Counted from the stretch's first letter, positions 34,484 through 44,408 are shown. The stretch: DNA of 64,000 bases from Histidinibacterium aquaticum (GCF_008710275.1 NZ_VYQE01000002.1:483522-547521); one strand, 5' to 3'. Numbers and translations are program-made. The notes: generated by a model from the sequence alone, not told the origin.

Positions 34484-35824
34484 TTACCAGCGACGCTCGA
34501 AGCGGCGGCGCAGGAGAATGGCGATGAGGTTCATCGTCATCAGGAATAGCAGAAGAATGATGATTCCGCCCCAGGCCCGCTCATAGAAGGCCGGGTCGGC
34601 GCGTTTCGCCCACTCGTAGATCTGGGCCGGCATCGCGGAGTTCGGATCGAGAAAGCCGGAGGCCACGCCCTCGGGATAGTTCGAGGCGATGAAGCCCACC
34701 ATGCCGATCAGTAGCAGCGGCGCCGTCTCGCCGAGCGCCTGCGCCAGGCCGATGATCGTCCCGGTCAGGATCCCCGGCAGCGCGAGAGGCAGGACGTGGT
34801 GGAAGACCGACTGCATCTTCGAGGCCCCAACCCCGAGCGCCGCGGCGCGGATCGAGGGCGGGACCGCCTTGAGCGAGGCGCGCGTCGAGATCACGATGGT
34901 CGGCAGCGTCATCAGGGTCAGCGTCAGGCCGCCCACGATGGGCGCGGACTGCGGCAGGCCCACGAGCTGGATGAAGACCGCGAGGCCCAGGATACCGAAG
35001 ACGATGGAAGGCACCGCCGCGAGGTTCGAGATGTTCACCTCGATGAAGTCGGTGAACCTGTTCTGCGGCGCGAATTCCTCCAGATAGATCGAGGCGGCCA
35101 CGCCGATCGGCAAGGCCAGGGCCAGCACTACCAGCATCATGAAGAACGAGCCGATCATCGCGACACCGATCCCCGCCTGTTCGGGCCGCGAGTCCGAGGC
35201 GTCCGCCCCGAAGACGAAGGACCAGTTGAAGGTCCGTTCGATGATCCCCGCCTCTTCCAGCTGGTCCACGAGATCGAGGTGGGCGGGCGAAAGGTTCGGA
35301 TCCCGCTCGAGGCTCTCGCGCGTCACGCGCCCCTTGGAGTAGCCGTCGACCCGAGATGAGGCGAGGAAGTTGAAGGTGACCGTCTCGCCGATGCGGTCCG
35401 GATTCTCGAGTACGAAGTCGCGCATCTGGCCGGCCTCGGAGGACGACAGGATCTGGCCCAGCGTATTCGCGTCCATGTCGGTCTCGATGCCCTCGGCGGC
35501 CATCCGGCCCATCAGCTCGGCCCGGATCATGTCGCGGTACTGCGAGGTCTTCACGACCGACGCTTCCGCCGCCTCGATCGCCTCGGCCTCCAGCTCGATG
35601 TCGAGCGTCACGAAGGTCTGGGTGAAGGCCGGGGCGCCGTTGCGCACGATGGCCACGAGAAGCGCGACGAGGAAGCAGAGCCCGATCAGGATGGCGACGA
35701 TCCCGTAGGCCTTGAACCGGGTCTCGGCCGCGTTGCGCCGCTTGGTGCGCGCGTCGAGCTCGAGAAGCGAGGATTTCTTGCCCGTGGCCGGCGCGGCCGG
35801 GCCGGGAATGCTGGCGTCCGACAT
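34484..35824 (-). CDS. pstA: Phosphate ABC transporter permease PstA
   Basis: A 446-residue permease, longer than the roughly 290-residue enterobacterial PstA. The extra N-terminus (about residues 40-220, one helix and a periplasmic part) is the DUF3333 extension typical of alphaproteobacteria. The conserved permease core has [34 protein letters not shown] shortened here to key residues EEFAP and AAVPS, and an EAA loop near the C-terminus. It forms the channel with PstC. Its ATG overlaps the pstC stop by one base. Confidence 0.93.
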   Translation of the reverse strand: MSDASIPGPAAPATGKKSSLLELDARTKRRNAAETRFKAYGIVAILIGLCFLVALLVAIVRNGAPAFTQTFVTLDIELEAEAIEAAEASVVKTSQYRDMIRAELMGRMAAEGIETDMDANTLGQILSSSEAGQMRDFVLENPDRIGETVTFNFLASSRVDGYSKGRVTRESLERDPNLSPAHLDLVDQLEEAGIIERTFNWSFVFGADASDSRPEQAGIGVAMIGSFFMMLVVLALALPIGVAASIYLEEFAPQNRFTDFIEVNISNLAAVPSIVFGILGLAVFIQLVGLPQSAPIVGGLTLTLMTLPTIVISTRASLKAVPPSIRAAALGVGASKMQSVFHHVLPLALPGILTGTIIGLAQALGETAPLLLIGMVGFIASNYPEGVASGFLDPNSAMPAQIYEWAKRADPAFYERAWGGIIILLLFLMTMNLIAILLRRRFERRW

Positions 35825-37305
35825 TATTCGTACTGCTCCCTGTAGCGGCGCACGATCCAGAGCGCGAAGACGTTGAGCCCGAGTGTGAAGACGAAGAGCG
35901 TCATCCCGAGCGCGAAGGCGACCAGAGCCTCGGGCGAGGTGAAGTCCGCGTCACCGGTGAGCTGAGAGACGATCTTGGCGGTGACCGTGGTCATCGCGTC
36001 GAAGGGGTTGAGCGAGAGCCGGGCGGCGGCCCCTGCCCCCAGCACGACGATCATCGTCTCGCCGATGGCGCGAGAGGCCGCGAGCAGGATCGCGCCCACG
36101 ATCCCCGGCAGCGCGGCGGGCAGGATCACCTGGCGCACCGTCTCGGAATGGGTGGCGCCGAGGCCGAGCGAGCCGTCGCGCATGGACTGCGGCACCGAGT
36201 TGATGATGTCGTCCGACAGCGAGCTGACGAAGGGGATCAGCATGATCCCCATGACGAGGCCGGCCGTCATCACCGCGGTGCCCCCGTCCATCCAGCCCAC
36301 GCCCAGCAGACCGCCGTCTCCGAAGACGTCGACCAGCAGCGGCCCGACCGTCAGGAGCGCGAAGAGGCCGTAGACGATGGTCGGGATGCCGGCGAGCACC
36401 TCGAGCAGCGGCTTGGCGATGGAGCGCACGGTCGGGCTCGCGTATTCCGAGAGGTAGATCGCCGCGAAGAGCCCGATGGGCACCGCCACGATCAGTGCGA
36501 CGATGGAGATGTAGAGCGTGCCCCAGAGCAGCGGCAGGATGCCGAGCTCCGAGCCCCCGCCCCGCCCGGTGAAGGAGGGCGACCAGGTCGTGCCGAAGAA
36601 GAATTCCGCCGCCGGGTAGAGGCGCAGGAACTCGATGGTGTTGAAGATCAGGGACAGCACGATCCCGAGCGTCGTCAGGATCGCGATGCAGGCGGCGCCG
36701 AGCAGCAGCATCAGCACTCCCCGCTCCACCGTGTTTCGGGCCCGGAACGTCGGCGAGGTCTTCATGAAGGCGTAAGCCGTCCCCGCCAAGGCGATGCCGA
36801 GCACCAGGACCGTCATGACGGTCGTGCCGATGGCGGAGATCGAGCGGTAGCGCTGCGCTAGGCTCAGCGTCTCGGAACTGACGTTGGAGCCGAGGGCGAC
36901 GCCCACCTCGCCGAGCTGCTCGCGCACGTCGGTGGCGTCGGTGCTGAGGCTCCGGGCCTCCTCGGCGGTCATGGCCCCACGCTCGACCGCGAGGTCGAGC
37001 CCGTTGGCCAGCCGCCGGACCTCGGTCAGCGCGAGCCCCTGCGATCCCGCCGCCTCGATCGTCTCCGCCGGGATATTCGCCGCAACGCGGCTCTCGACGT
37101 AGAGCGGCTGAAGCAGCGTCCAGGCGACGAGAAGCAGCAGCGCCGGCACGGCCCCCGTCAGGGCGACATTGAAACCGTAGTAGGAGGGCAGCGAGTGCAG
37201 CTTGCGGTGGTCGCCCCCCGCCGTGGAGAGCGCCCTCTGCCGGCCGACGAAATAGCCGACGACGGCAAGGGCGAGGACGATCGAGACGATCCAGAGCAAG
37301 GACAT
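35824..37305 (-). CDS. pstC: Phosphate ABC transporter permease PstC
   Basis: A 493-residue permease, also longer than the enterobacterial type, with an N-terminal helix, a long periplasmic insertion (residues 70-160) and then the typical membrane core (AIYLSEYASPTVRS, AGIPTIVYGLFALLT, ASRAIGETMIVVLGAGAA). The extended N-terminus is usual in alphaproteobacteria. It pairs with PstA and receives phosphate from PstS. A perfect hairpin lies between it and the upstream pstS gene, which may lower its expression relative to pstS. Confidence 0.94.
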   Translation of the reverse strand: MSLLWIVSIVLALAVVGYFVGRQRALSTAGGDHRKLHSLPSYYGFNVALTGAVPALLLLVAWTLLQPLYVESRVAANIPAETIEAAGSQGLALTEVRRLANGLDLAVERGAMTAEEARSLSTDATDVREQLGEVGVALGSNVSSETLSLAQRYRSISAIGTTVMTVLVLGIALAGTAYAFMKTSPTFRARNTVERGVLMLLLGAACIAILTTLGIVLSLIFNTIEFLRLYPAAEFFFGTTWSPSFTGRGGGSELGILPLLWGTLYISIVALIVAVPIGLFAAIYLSEYASPTVRSIAKPLLEVLAGIPTIVYGLFALLTVGPLLVDVFGDGGLLGVGWMDGGTAVMTAGLVMGIMLIPFVSSLSDDIINSVPQSMRDGSLGLGATHSETVRQVILPAALPGIVGAILLAASRAIGETMIVVLGAGAAARLSLNPFDAMTTVTAKIVSQLTGDADFTSPEALVAFALGMTLFVFTLGLNVFALWIVRRYREQYE

Positions 37306-37378
37306 CGGGGCTCCTGTCGGCGTCGGTTGCGATGCTGGGAAAAGGGAAAAACGAATGGGTCGTGTCGAGACGAGGAAA

Positions 37379-37403
37379 GAGGGCGGCCGATCCGGCCGCC
37401 CTC
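37379..37403 (-). terminator. Intercistronic hairpin between pstS and pstC
   Basis: Perfect 11-bp stem GAGGGCGGCCG / CGGCCGCCCTC with a 3-nt loop, followed on the minus strand by a short U-rich CUUUCC. Such a partial terminator or mRNA-protecting hairpin would favour pstS over the permease genes. Confidence 0.7.
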
Positions 37404-37420
37404 CTCCGCGGATGAGTGAA

Positions 37421-38467
37421 TTACATCTCTTCCGACATGGTGGTTTCGTTCGCGATCTTCTCCTGGGTCGCGGCCAGTTCGGGATCGGGGACGAGGCCGT
37501 AGTTGGCCAGCGGGCCGCCCGGGCCGGCGATCTCGTCGGAGACGAAGAACTGCGCGTACTCCTTGAGGCCCGGGATCACGCCGAGGTGCGCGGCCTTGAT
37601 GTAGAAGAAGAGCGGACGCGACACCGGGTACTCGCCCGAGGCGATGGTCTCGGTGGAGGGCTCGACGCCGCCCATCGTGGCGACCTTGAGCGTGTCGGTG
37701 TTGTTCTCATAGAACGCCAGGCCGAAGACGCCGACGGCGTCGGGGTTGGCGTCGAGGCGGGCGAGCGTCTCGGTGTAGTCGCCGTCGATGTCGACCGAGG
37801 CACCGTCGGTGCGGACGCTGATGCAGGCGGCTTCGGCGTCGTCCTCGGACATCCCCATCTCGACCATCTGGTCAAACGCGCCGGACTCTTCGCAACCGAC
37901 GAGAAGGACGTTCTCCTCGAAGACCTCGCGGGTGCCGTGACGGGTGCCCGGGATGAAGGTCAGGATCTCGACCTCGGGGAGCGACTCGTCGACCTCGGCC
38001 CAGGTGGTGTTGGGGTTGGCGACCATCTCGCCGTCCATCGGGATCTCGGCGGCCAGGGCGTTGTACCACTGGGTCTGCTGGAACTCGTTGAACTCGGGAC
38101 CGTCGATCTGGCTGGCGAAGACGATGCCGTCGTAGCCGATGCGAACCTCGATGATCTCCTCCACGCCGTTCTCGGCGCAGGTCTCGATCTCGCTCTCGCG
38201 GATGGCGCGCGAGGCGTTCGCGATGTCGATGGTGTTCTCGCCGACGCCCTCGCAGAAGCGGGCAAGACCGGCGGAGGAGCCACCAGACTCGACGACCGGC
38301 GTCGGGTAGTCGGTGTTCTCGCCGAAGGCCTCGGCCACGATCGAGGCATAGGGCAGCACGGTCGACGAACCGGCGACCTGCACGTTGTCGCGGGACTGGG
38401 CCACGGCGGCGGACGCCGAGACGGCAGCGATCGCCAGGGAAGAGGCGGTCAGCTTCGCAAAGGACAT
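37421..38467 (-). CDS. pstS: Phosphate-binding protein PstS
   Basis: A 348-residue periplasmic protein with a 23-residue signal peptide (ASAAVAQ/S). The phosphate-binding elements VAGSSTVLPYASIVAEAF, SGGSSAGLARFCEGVGENTIDIANASR and GTRHGTREVFEE are those of the PstS family. Four Cys residues suggest disulfides. It is the best-expressed gene of the operon by design: a Pho box and leader precede it, and a hairpin follows it. Confidence 0.95.
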   Translation of the reverse strand: MSFAKLTASSLAIAAVSASAAVAQSRDNVQVAGSSTVLPYASIVAEAFGENTDYPTPVVESGGSSAGLARFCEGVGENTIDIANASRAIRESEIETCAENGVEEIIEVRIGYDGIVFASQIDGPEFNEFQQTQWYNALAAEIPMDGEMVANPNTTWAEVDESLPEVEILTFIPGTRHGTREVFEENVLLVGCEESGAFDQMVEMGMSEDDAEAACISVRTDGASVDIDGDYTETLARLDANPDAVGVFGLAFYENNTDTLKVATMGGVEPSTETIASGEYPVSRPLFFYIKAAHLGVIPGLKEYAQFFVSDEIAGPGGPLANYGLVPDPELAATQEKIANETTMSEEM

Positions 38468-38555
38468 AGGTAGCTCCTGTCAGTTGTTTCCGGGCTTTCG
38501 GCCCCCCCGGACCTCACCCTTGGCCGAAGCGCTATGGGTCTCCGGCTGCGCTTTT

Positions 38556-38584
38556 GTGACAGGCATGTAAAAGTATTATGACAG
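38556..38584 (-). promoter_or_regulatory. Pho box (PhoB operator) upstream of pstS
   Basis: Minus-strand CTGTCAT, CTTTTAC and CTGTCAC start exactly 11 bases apart, the helical spacing of PhoB half-sites. It lies 89 bases before the pstS ATG. Confidence 0.82.
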
Positions 38585-38651
38585 CCCCGGGCTCCCTCGC
38601 GTCAAGCCGTTGGCGAGCCTGAAAACTTCGTTCGCCGCGAGTCCCCGGAAA

Positions 38652-39692
38652 TCAGTCGGAGGGCAGAATCACCGTGAATTCGCTGCCCTTCCCGGGCGCG
38701 CTCTCCACCCTGAGTCGCCCCCTGTGGCGATTCACTATGTGCTTCACGATGGCGAGTCCGAGGCCCGTGCCCCCCACCTGACGGGAGCGGTGGGCGTCGA
38801 CGCGGTAGAACCGCTCGGTGAGTCGCGCGATGTGATGCGAGGCGATGCCCTCGCCGTGGTCGCGCACCGACAGGCGGACCCCCTGGACCCGCAGCCGGGG
38901 CTCGAAGGCGGGCTCCGTCAGCCGCAGCTCGATCCGTCCTCCGCCGCGCCCGTACTTGATGGCGTTCTCCAGCAGGTTCGAGAAGACCTGCCGCAACTGC
39001 CCTTCGTCCCCCGGCACGGTGACCCCTCGCTCTGGCAGGTGGAGCTCGATCGCGAGTTCCGCCTCGTCCGCCATAAGCCGCATGGTCTCCACAGCATCCG
39101 AGACGAGGTCGCTGAGGCGCACCGGGTCGGTCGGCCGCATCCGCTCGTTCTCCTCGACCCGGCTGAGCGACAGCAGGTCCTCCACGAGCCGCGCCATCCG
39201 GCCCGCTTCACGCTCCATGATCCCGAGGAACCGATCCCGCGCGGCGGCATCGTCGCGCGCCGGTCCGCGGAGCGTCTCGACGAAGCCCAGCAGAGCGGTG
39301 AGCGGCGTGCGCAGCTCATGGCTGACGTTGGCCACGAAATCCCGCCGGATCTGGCCCGCTTCCTCCACCGCGGTCACGTCCTCGAAGGTCAGCAGCACGC
39401 CCGTTCCGCCCGAGAGCGGCACGGGGCTCGCGGTCACCCGCCAGGTCGTATCGCGCCGCCCTTCCGTCCCGAGGTAGCGCGTCACACGCCGCTTCGCGTC
39501 GCCGAAGGTCTGCTCGACCACGTCGAGCACGTCCGGCTGGCGCAGTGCGGTGATGTAGTGTCGGCCGAGGCCCTCGTGGCCGAGCAGCGTCTCCGCCCCC
39601 TCGTTCACCGCCATGACCCGTCGATCCGACGTGATCAGCACCGCAGGACTCGGATATGCGGCGACGAGCGCGCCCACATCGGTCATCGCCAT
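38652..39692 (-). CDS. phoR: Phosphate regulon sensor kinase PhoR, soluble form
   Basis: The 346-residue kinase has a PAS domain (residues 10-110, AVLITSDRRVMAVNEGAE), the HisKA box FVANVSHELRTPLTALLGFVE around 130-148, and a HATPase domain (NLLENAIKYG, VRDHGEGIAS, VGGTGLGLAIVKHIV). The N-terminal transmembrane helices of the usual PhoR are missing; the protein starts at the PAS domain. It phosphorylates PhoB, encoded at the far end of the same cluster. Confidence 0.93.
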   Translation of the reverse strand: MAMTDVGALVAAYPSPAVLITSDRRVMAVNEGAETLLGHEGLGRHYITALRQPDVLDVVEQTFGDAKRRVTRYLGTEGRRDTTWRVTASPVPLSGGTGVLLTFEDVTAVEEAGQIRRDFVANVSHELRTPLTALLGFVETLRGPARDDAAARDRFLGIMEREAGRMARLVEDLLSLSRVEENERMRPTDPVRLSDLVSDAVETMRLMADEAELAIELHLPERGVTVPGDEGQLRQVFSNLLENAIKYGRGGGRIELRLTEPAFEPRLRVQGVRLSVRDHGEGIASHHIARLTERFYRVDAHRSRQVGGTGLGLAIVKHIVNRHRGRLRVESAPGKGSEFTVILPSD

Positions 39693-39881
39693 GGGGCCCG
39701 ACTCCTCGGCTTAATTCCGCTCAATTCATTCCGATGTGACAATGCCACGCTCTCGCCTCATTTTTCACATTTCTTGCTGCCGAGACATGTGCGAACCCTG
39801 AAATCACTGTCATAGGTTTCGCGGCAATTGTTAATCCTCGTGAATGTCCCGGGGGCGTAGATAGGTACTCATCTCTTAGCG

Positions 39882-40241
39882 ATGGAACACATCCTGCCAA
39901 AGGAGCTGGAACGCGGGCCGGTCCTTCTGGTCATCGGCCCTGCCCTGGCTGAAGGCCGGGACCCGGGCGCGCTCGACGGCTTCCATTTCTGCGATTTCAC
40001 CGACCTCGACGCCGGGGTGATCGAGGGTGCCACGCCCGAGATCGTCATTTCTCCGCTCTTCGGTCCCAACTTCGACGCGATGGAACTCGCGCGGAAACTC
40101 AATGGCCTCGGCTATTCCGGAAGTTACCGCGCCCTGTCCGAAGAGTTGCCGCGCACCGATTTGATCAAGCGGGAGGTTCGCGCCGCCGCGCCGGGGATCG
40201 ATTTCGACATTCTGCCGGTGTCCGCGCTCTTCAATCTCTGA
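39882..40241 (+). CDS. Uncharacterised 119-residue protein
   Basis: A small cytoplasmic protein with alternating hydrophobic strands and helices (GPVLLVIGPALAEG, IVISPLFGPNFDAMELARKLN, YSGSYRALSEELPR), which looks like a Rossmann or receiver-like fold without an obvious phospho-acceptor. No known family is recognised. It is divergent from phoR across 190 bases. The ATG at 39882 has no strong ribosome site. The last 11 bases overlap the convergent transsulfuration gene. Confidence 0.6.
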   Translation: MEHILPKELERGPVLLVIGPALAEGRDPGALDGFHFCDFTDLDAGVIEGATPEIVISPLFGPNFDAMELARKLNGLGYSGSYRALSEELPRTDLIKREVRAAAPGIDFDILPVSALFNL

Positions 40242-41415
40242 CCGCGCGTGCGGCGGCCACCGCCGCGCCGAATTCCTCGATCAACAGGTCGGCGGGCTCC
40301 ACACCCACCGAGACGCGGAAGAACCCCTCCGAGATCCCGACCGCCTTCCGGTCCTCTTCCGGCACCAGCCGGTGGGACGAGGAATTGGGATGGGAGAGCG
40401 TCGTGCCGACATCGCCCAGCGTCGGCGCGAAGGCGATGCCCTCCGCCGCCCGGGCCAGCGCATTGGCCGCCGCGCGCCCACCCTCGATCTCGAAGCTCAG
40501 CATGTTGCCGCCCCGACCGTTCAGCAGCGCCTGCGCCCGGTTGTGGTCCGGGTGGTCGGGCCGCCCCGGATAGAGGACGCGGCGCATGCCCTCCATCTCC
40601 GCAAGCGCGTCGCCCAGGGCGCGGGCATTCGCCTCGGCTTTGTCGAGCCGCAGGTCGAAGGACTGCATTCCGCGCTCCGCCAGCCAGCAATCGAAGGGGC
40701 TCGCCGTGAGGCCGAAAGTGACATTGGCCTCCATCATCTTCGCCGCGAGCTTGGGGTCCTTGGCCCCCACGTAGCCCAGCGTCGCGTCGGAATGCCCCGC
40801 GAGCAGCTTCGTCACCGAGTGGATGACGATATCCGCCCCCTGCGCCAACGGCTGGAAGAGCCGCGGCGTGGTGAAGGTGTTGTCGACGGCGAGCAGCACG
40901 CCCGCCTCCTTCGCGAGCGCCGCGATCCTCTCCATGTCCGCGACGCGGATCGTCGGATTCGAGACCACCTCCACGAGGATCAGCCTGGTCTCCGGCCGCA
41001 GCGCCCGGCGCACGGACTCCACGTCGGTCGCGTCGGCGAGCGTGGTCTCGATGCCCAGCCGCGGCAGGTCCTGCCGCATCATCCGGAGCGACCGCCCGTA
41101 AAGCTGGTCCGCCCCCACGACATGATCGCCCGCGGAGAGAAGCCCCAGGAACATCGCGCCCACCGCCGACATGCCGGAGCCGGTCACGAAGCCATCGCGC
41201 GCTCCCTCCAGCGCGTCGATCTTGCGCGCGAGCACCTCCGCGTTCGGGTGCCCCTCGCGCGCATAGGTGAAGGCCGAGCCCTCGGAATACTGCGCGTCCA
41301 GCTCGTCGGGATCGCGCGAGCGGTAGACGACGGAAGGCTGCAGCGGCGTGACGAGCGGGGTCGAACCGCCCTGCGGCCAGTCGGTGCGGCGGACGGTGGT
41401 GCGCGGGTCGGTCAT
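40231..41415 (-). CDS. Cys/Met-metabolism PLP-dependent transsulfuration enzyme
   Basis: A 394-residue fold-type I PLP enzyme of the cystathionine gamma-synthase/O-acylhomoserine sulfhydrylase group. It shows [23 protein letters not shown], the YGRSLRMM segment, [14 protein letters not shown], and the PLP lysine in [13 protein letters not shown]. These enzymes move sulfur between cysteine, cystathionine, homocysteine and methionine; the exact step cannot be fixed from motifs. Its start overlaps the next gene upstream by 4 bases. Confidence 0.87.
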   Translation of the reverse strand: MTDPRTTVRRTDWPQGGSTPLVTPLQPSVVYRSRDPDELDAQYSEGSAFTYAREGHPNAEVLARKIDALEGARDGFVTGSGMSAVGAMFLGLLSAGDHVVGADQLYGRSLRMMRQDLPRLGIETTLADATDVESVRRALRPETRLILVEVVSNPTIRVADMERIAALAKEAGVLLAVDNTFTTPRLFQPLAQGADIVIHSVTKLLAGHSDATLGYVGAKDPKLAAKMMEANVTFGLTASPFDCWLAERGMQSFDLRLDKAEANARALGDALAEMEGMRRVLYPGRPDHPDHNRAQALLNGRGGNMLSFEIEGGRAAANALARAAEGIAFAPTLGDVGTTLSHPNSSSHRLVPEEDRKAVGISEGFFRVSVGVEPADLLIEEFGAAVAAARAVRD

Positions 41416-41936
41416 TCTGTTTCCCTCAGCTCCTCGCGGAACCTCCGCGCGTTTTCCTGGTAGTGCAGCGCCGAGAGACGCAGCCCCTCGATCGCCTCGG
41501 CGTCGAGCGAGCGGACCACCTTGGCGGGCATCCCCACGACGAGCGAGCCGTCGGGGATCTCCTTGCCCTCGGTCACCAGCGCCCCGGCCCCGATCAGGCA
41601 GTTCCGGCCGATCACGGCGCCGTTCAGCACCGTCGCGCCCATGCCGATCAGGCTGTTCTCGCCGATGGTGCAGCCGTGGAGCATGGCCTTGTGCCCGATG
41701 GTGCAGCCCGCGCCGATGGTCAGCGGGTAGCCCATGTCGGTGTGCAGCACGCAGTTCTCCTGCAGGTTCGTCCCCTCGCCCACGGTGATCGGCTCGTTGT
41801 CGCCGCGGATCGTGGTGCCGAACCAGACCGAGGTTCCGGCCGAAAGGATCACCGAGCCGATGACATGGGCCCCCGGCGCGATCCAGGCGTCGGGGGCGAT
41901 CTCGGGGCGGCGGTCGCCGAGGCTATAGGCGGTCAT
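41412..41936 (-). CDS. Gamma-class carbonic-anhydrase-like hexapeptide protein
   Basis: A 174-residue left-handed beta-helix protein with repeated hexapeptide turns ([LIV]GxGxx). It carries the gamma-CA landmarks [31 protein letters not shown] and [15 protein letters not shown], whose histidines bind the metal at trimer interfaces. Family members show carbonic anhydrase activity or act as structural or ferripyochelin-binding-like proteins. It overlaps gmk upstream and the transsulfuration gene downstream by 4 bases each. Confidence 0.88.
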   Translation of the reverse strand: MTAYSLGDRRPEIAPDAWIAPGAHVIGSVILSAGTSVWFGTTIRGDNEPITVGEGTNLQENCVLHTDMGYPLTIGAGCTIGHKAMLHGCTIGENSLIGMGATVLNGAVIGRNCLIGAGALVTEGKEIPDGSLVVGMPAKVVRSLDAEAIEGLRLSALHYQENARRFREELRETE

Positions 41937-42571
41937 TGCGTCTCCTCGAATTCCTGCTGCAGCCGGCGGACATGGGCCAACAGATCGGGCTGCTGCGGCC
42001 GACGCAGCCGCTCGGCCGTCACCACGGTCTTCAGCTTGTCCTCGGTTTCGTCCAGGTCGTCGTTGACGAGAACGTAGTCGTAGGCATCCCAGTGGCTGAT
42101 CTCGTCCCAGCTCTTCTGCATCCGCTTCTCGATCACCTGGGGCTCGTCCTTGGCCCGCTCCACCAGCCTCCGGCGCAGCTCGGGGATCGAGGGCGGCAGC
42201 AGGAAGATCGACAGGACGTTGTCCTTGAGCGGCGAGTTGCGGATCTGCTGCGCCCCCTGCCAGTCAACGTCGAAGAGCACGTCGCAGCCCTGCCCGATGG
42301 CCTCTTCGACCGGCTTGCGCGGCGAGCCGTAGAAGTTGCCGAAGACATGGGCGTGTTCCAGCATGTCGCCCTGCGTCACCAGCTCGCGGAACTCGTGGTC
42401 CGAGATGAAGTGGTAATCCGTCCCGTCCACCTCGCCCTGCCGGGGTGGCCGTGTCGTCGCCGAGACGGAGAAGCGGATCGTCGGGTCCCAGACGCGCAAG
42501 CGCTTGGACAGCGTCGATTTCCCCGCGCCGGAGGGGGAAGACAGGATGATGAGAAGTCCGCGCCGTGCCAT
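41933..42571 (-). CDS. gmk: Guanylate kinase
   Basis: The 212-residue enzyme has the P-loop [12 protein letters not shown] (residues 10-21), the GMP-binding [20 protein letters not shown] shown by its key residues TTRPPR, GxxYGSP, and [11 protein letters not shown]. It phosphorylates GMP to GDP with ATP, supplying the GTP and (p)ppGpp pools. It lies 3 bases after yicC, as often seen in bacteria, and overlaps the next gene. Confidence 0.97.
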   Translation of the reverse strand: MARRGLLIILSSPSGAGKSTLSKRLRVWDPTIRFSVSATTRPPRQGEVDGTDYHFISDHEFRELVTQGDMLEHAHVFGNFYGSPRKPVEEAIGQGCDVLFDVDWQGAQQIRNSPLKDNVLSIFLLPPSIPELRRRLVERAKDEPQVIEKRMQKSWDEISHWDAYDYVLVNDDLDETEDKLKTVVTAERLRRPQQPDLLAHVRRLQQEFEETQ

Positions 42572-42574
42572 CGT

Positions 42575-43465
42575 CTATTCCACGTTCTGTATCTGCTCGC
42601 GCATCTGCTCGATGACCGCCTTGAGTTCCAGCCCAACCGCCGTCAGCGCCTTGGACTGCGACTTCGAGCAGAGCGTATTGGCCTCGCGGTTGAATTCCTG
42701 CGCGAGAAAGTCGAGCCGCCGGCCCGCGGGCTTGTCCTCCTCGAGGAGCGCGCGGGCCGCCTCGACGTGGGCGCGCAGGCGGTCGATCTCCTCGGTGACG
42801 TCCTGCTTGACGGCGATTAGGGCGAGTTCCTGCGCCACGCGGTCCTCGTCGACTTCCGCCGCCTCTTCCATCACCCGCGCGAGCGCCGCGCTCACGGCGG
42901 CGCGGGTCTCCTCGCGCCTGCCTTCGGCGGCCTCCTCGGCGCGATCGACGAGGCCTGCGATGGTCCCGAGCTGGCCCTCGATGAGCCTCGACAGGGCCCG
43001 GCCCTCGGTCTCGCGCATCGCCACGAAGTCGCCGAGCAGGGCACGGAGGTCCTCGATGAGGACGTCCTGCAGCCCTTCTTCCTCGGCCTCGTCCCCCGCG
43101 CTCGCGACGACGCCCCGCACCGCGAGCACGTCGGCCGCCGTCGCGGGAGCAAGGGAATGACCCGTCGCCGCCGCTCGGTCCTCGATCCGGGCGAGCGCGC
43201 CCAGCACGCGACCGAGATGGGCCTCGTCCAGTGCGAGATCCGAAGCGCCCTCGTCCCGCGAAAGCCGCAGCGTGAGCGTGATGGATCCGCGTGCGAGCGT
43301 CTTGGAGAGCAGCGGTCTCACCGCGGCCTCGAGCCCGGTCACGCTGTCGGGAAGTCGCAGCCGCAGGTCGAGGCTACGGGCATTCACGCCCCGCATCTCC
43401 CAGGTCCAGGCGATGGGCCCCGAGGCGCCGCGGCGGCTCGCGAAGGCGGTCATCGACATGGTCAT
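42575..43465 (-). CDS. YicC-family endoribonuclease
   Basis: A 296-residue protein with the YicC N-terminal start MSMTAFASRRG and WEMRGVNARSLDLRLRLPD, and the C-terminal block ALLEEDKPAGRRLDFLAQEFNREANTLCSKSQS given by key residues GRRLDFLAQE and NREANTL. YicC proteins are endoribonucleases acting on small RNAs and mRNAs. A GAGGAG ribosome site 6 bases before the first ATG of MTMSMTAF decides the start. It lies directly before gmk. Confidence 0.92.
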   Translation of the reverse strand: MTMSMTAFASRRGASGPIAWTWEMRGVNARSLDLRLRLPDSVTGLEAAVRPLLSKTLARGSITLTLRLSRDEGASDLALDEAHLGRVLGALARIEDRAAATGHSLAPATAADVLAVRGVVASAGDEAEEEGLQDVLIEDLRALLGDFVAMRETEGRALSRLIEGQLGTIAGLVDRAEEAAEGRREETRAAVSAALARVMEEAAEVDEDRVAQELALIAVKQDVTEEIDRLRAHVEAARALLEEDKPAGRRLDFLAQEFNREANTLCSKSQSKALTAVGLELKAVIEQMREQIQNVE

Positions 43466-43663
43466 GGGAGGCTCCTCGTCGCTGGTCCCCCGCGCCTTAC
43501 GGGCAGACCCGGCCCGAAGGCAAGCCGTTAACCTGTTAATGCATTGGGAGTCACTGTGGCAGGAAAAAGGCGCTAGATTAAGAAAGGATGAACGCCGGAG
43601 TGAGTCCGACGGACGCGCCATCGGCGACTGAGCCGGGGGGCGAGGACAGATGGAAGGGACGCT

Positions 43664-44314
43664 ATGACCGACCGACCGAGGACAGACGGCAGCGCGGCGC
43701 CCGACCCCGCGCTCCGCCAGATGGAACGCTACTGGACCCAGCTTCGCGGCGACCGGCGCCTGCCGCAGCGCCGCGACGTGGACCCCTCCAAGATCGAGGG
43801 CGCCCTGCCCTGGGCCTTCATGATGCAGCGGATCGCCCCGGGCGTGGGTCGGGTGCGCGTGGCCGGTCAGAGGCTCGAAGGGATCCTCGGGACCGATCCC
43901 CGGGGCCTGCCGCTGACGGCCTTCTTCGCGCCATCGGCACGAGAGACGGTGACCGAGCATCTCACCGCGCTCTTCGACGACCCCGCGATCGCCGAGCTTC
44001 CGGTGGTCTCCCGGCGCGGCATCGCCCGTCCGCATCTCTCGGGACGCCTGCTGCTGCTGCCGCTCATCGGCGACGACGGGCTCGTCTCGGCGAGTCTCGG
44101 AGCGCTCGTGGTGGACGGCGAGCCGGGATCAACGCCGCGCCGATTCGAGATCGGCCCCGGGACGCTGCGTTGCGAGCGGGTCCGCTCGGCCCGCTACATG
44201 GAGCACCGCGCGAGGATCGTGGACGAGCTCGACGAGGCCCGCCGTCCGGATCACCCGCCGCCGCACCATGGCGGGCGTCCCCGACTGCGGCTGGTGGTCG
44301 ACAACACCCGGTAA
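43664..44314 (+). CDS. PAS_5-type PAS domain protein
   Basis: A 216-residue protein whose residues 14-175 resemble the PAS_5 family (LRQMERYWTQLRGDRRLPQRRDVDPSKIEGALPWAF reduced to its YWTQLRGDRRLP and LPWAFMM cores), common and uncharacterised in Rhodobacterales. It lacks a kinase or DNA-binding domain, so it may sense a ligand and act on a partner. The charged, basic C-terminus looks disordered. No function can be assigned. Confidence 0.7.
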   Translation: MTDRPRTDGSAAPDPALRQMERYWTQLRGDRRLPQRRDVDPSKIEGALPWAFMMQRIAPGVGRVRVAGQRLEGILGTDPRGLPLTAFFAPSARETVTEHLTALFDDPAIAELPVVSRRGIARPHLSGRLLLLPLIGDDGLVSASLGALVVDGEPGSTPRRFEIGPGTLRCERVRSARYMEHRARIVDELDEARRPDHPPPHHGGRPRLRLVVDNTR

Positions 44315-44318
44315 AGGA

Positions 44319-44347
44319 AACGGCGCGCAGGAGGCCCGCGCGCCGTT
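44319..44347. terminator. Bidirectional hairpin between convergent genes
   Basis: Perfect 10-bp stem AACGGCGCGC / GCGCGCCGTT with a 9-nt loop between the PAS gene and DAHP synthase gene. U tracts are short on both sides. Confidence 0.55.
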
Positions 44348-44408
44348 CATATCTCGTTAATTCATTCCGGGACCCTGTTGTTTCGCGCGCGAAACACCGG
44401 CCCCTGGA

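Noticed and set aside
39807-39813. A single CTGTCAT near the 119-residue gene as a Pho box
   Set aside because: No second half-site at 11 bases; a lone 7-mer is not enough.
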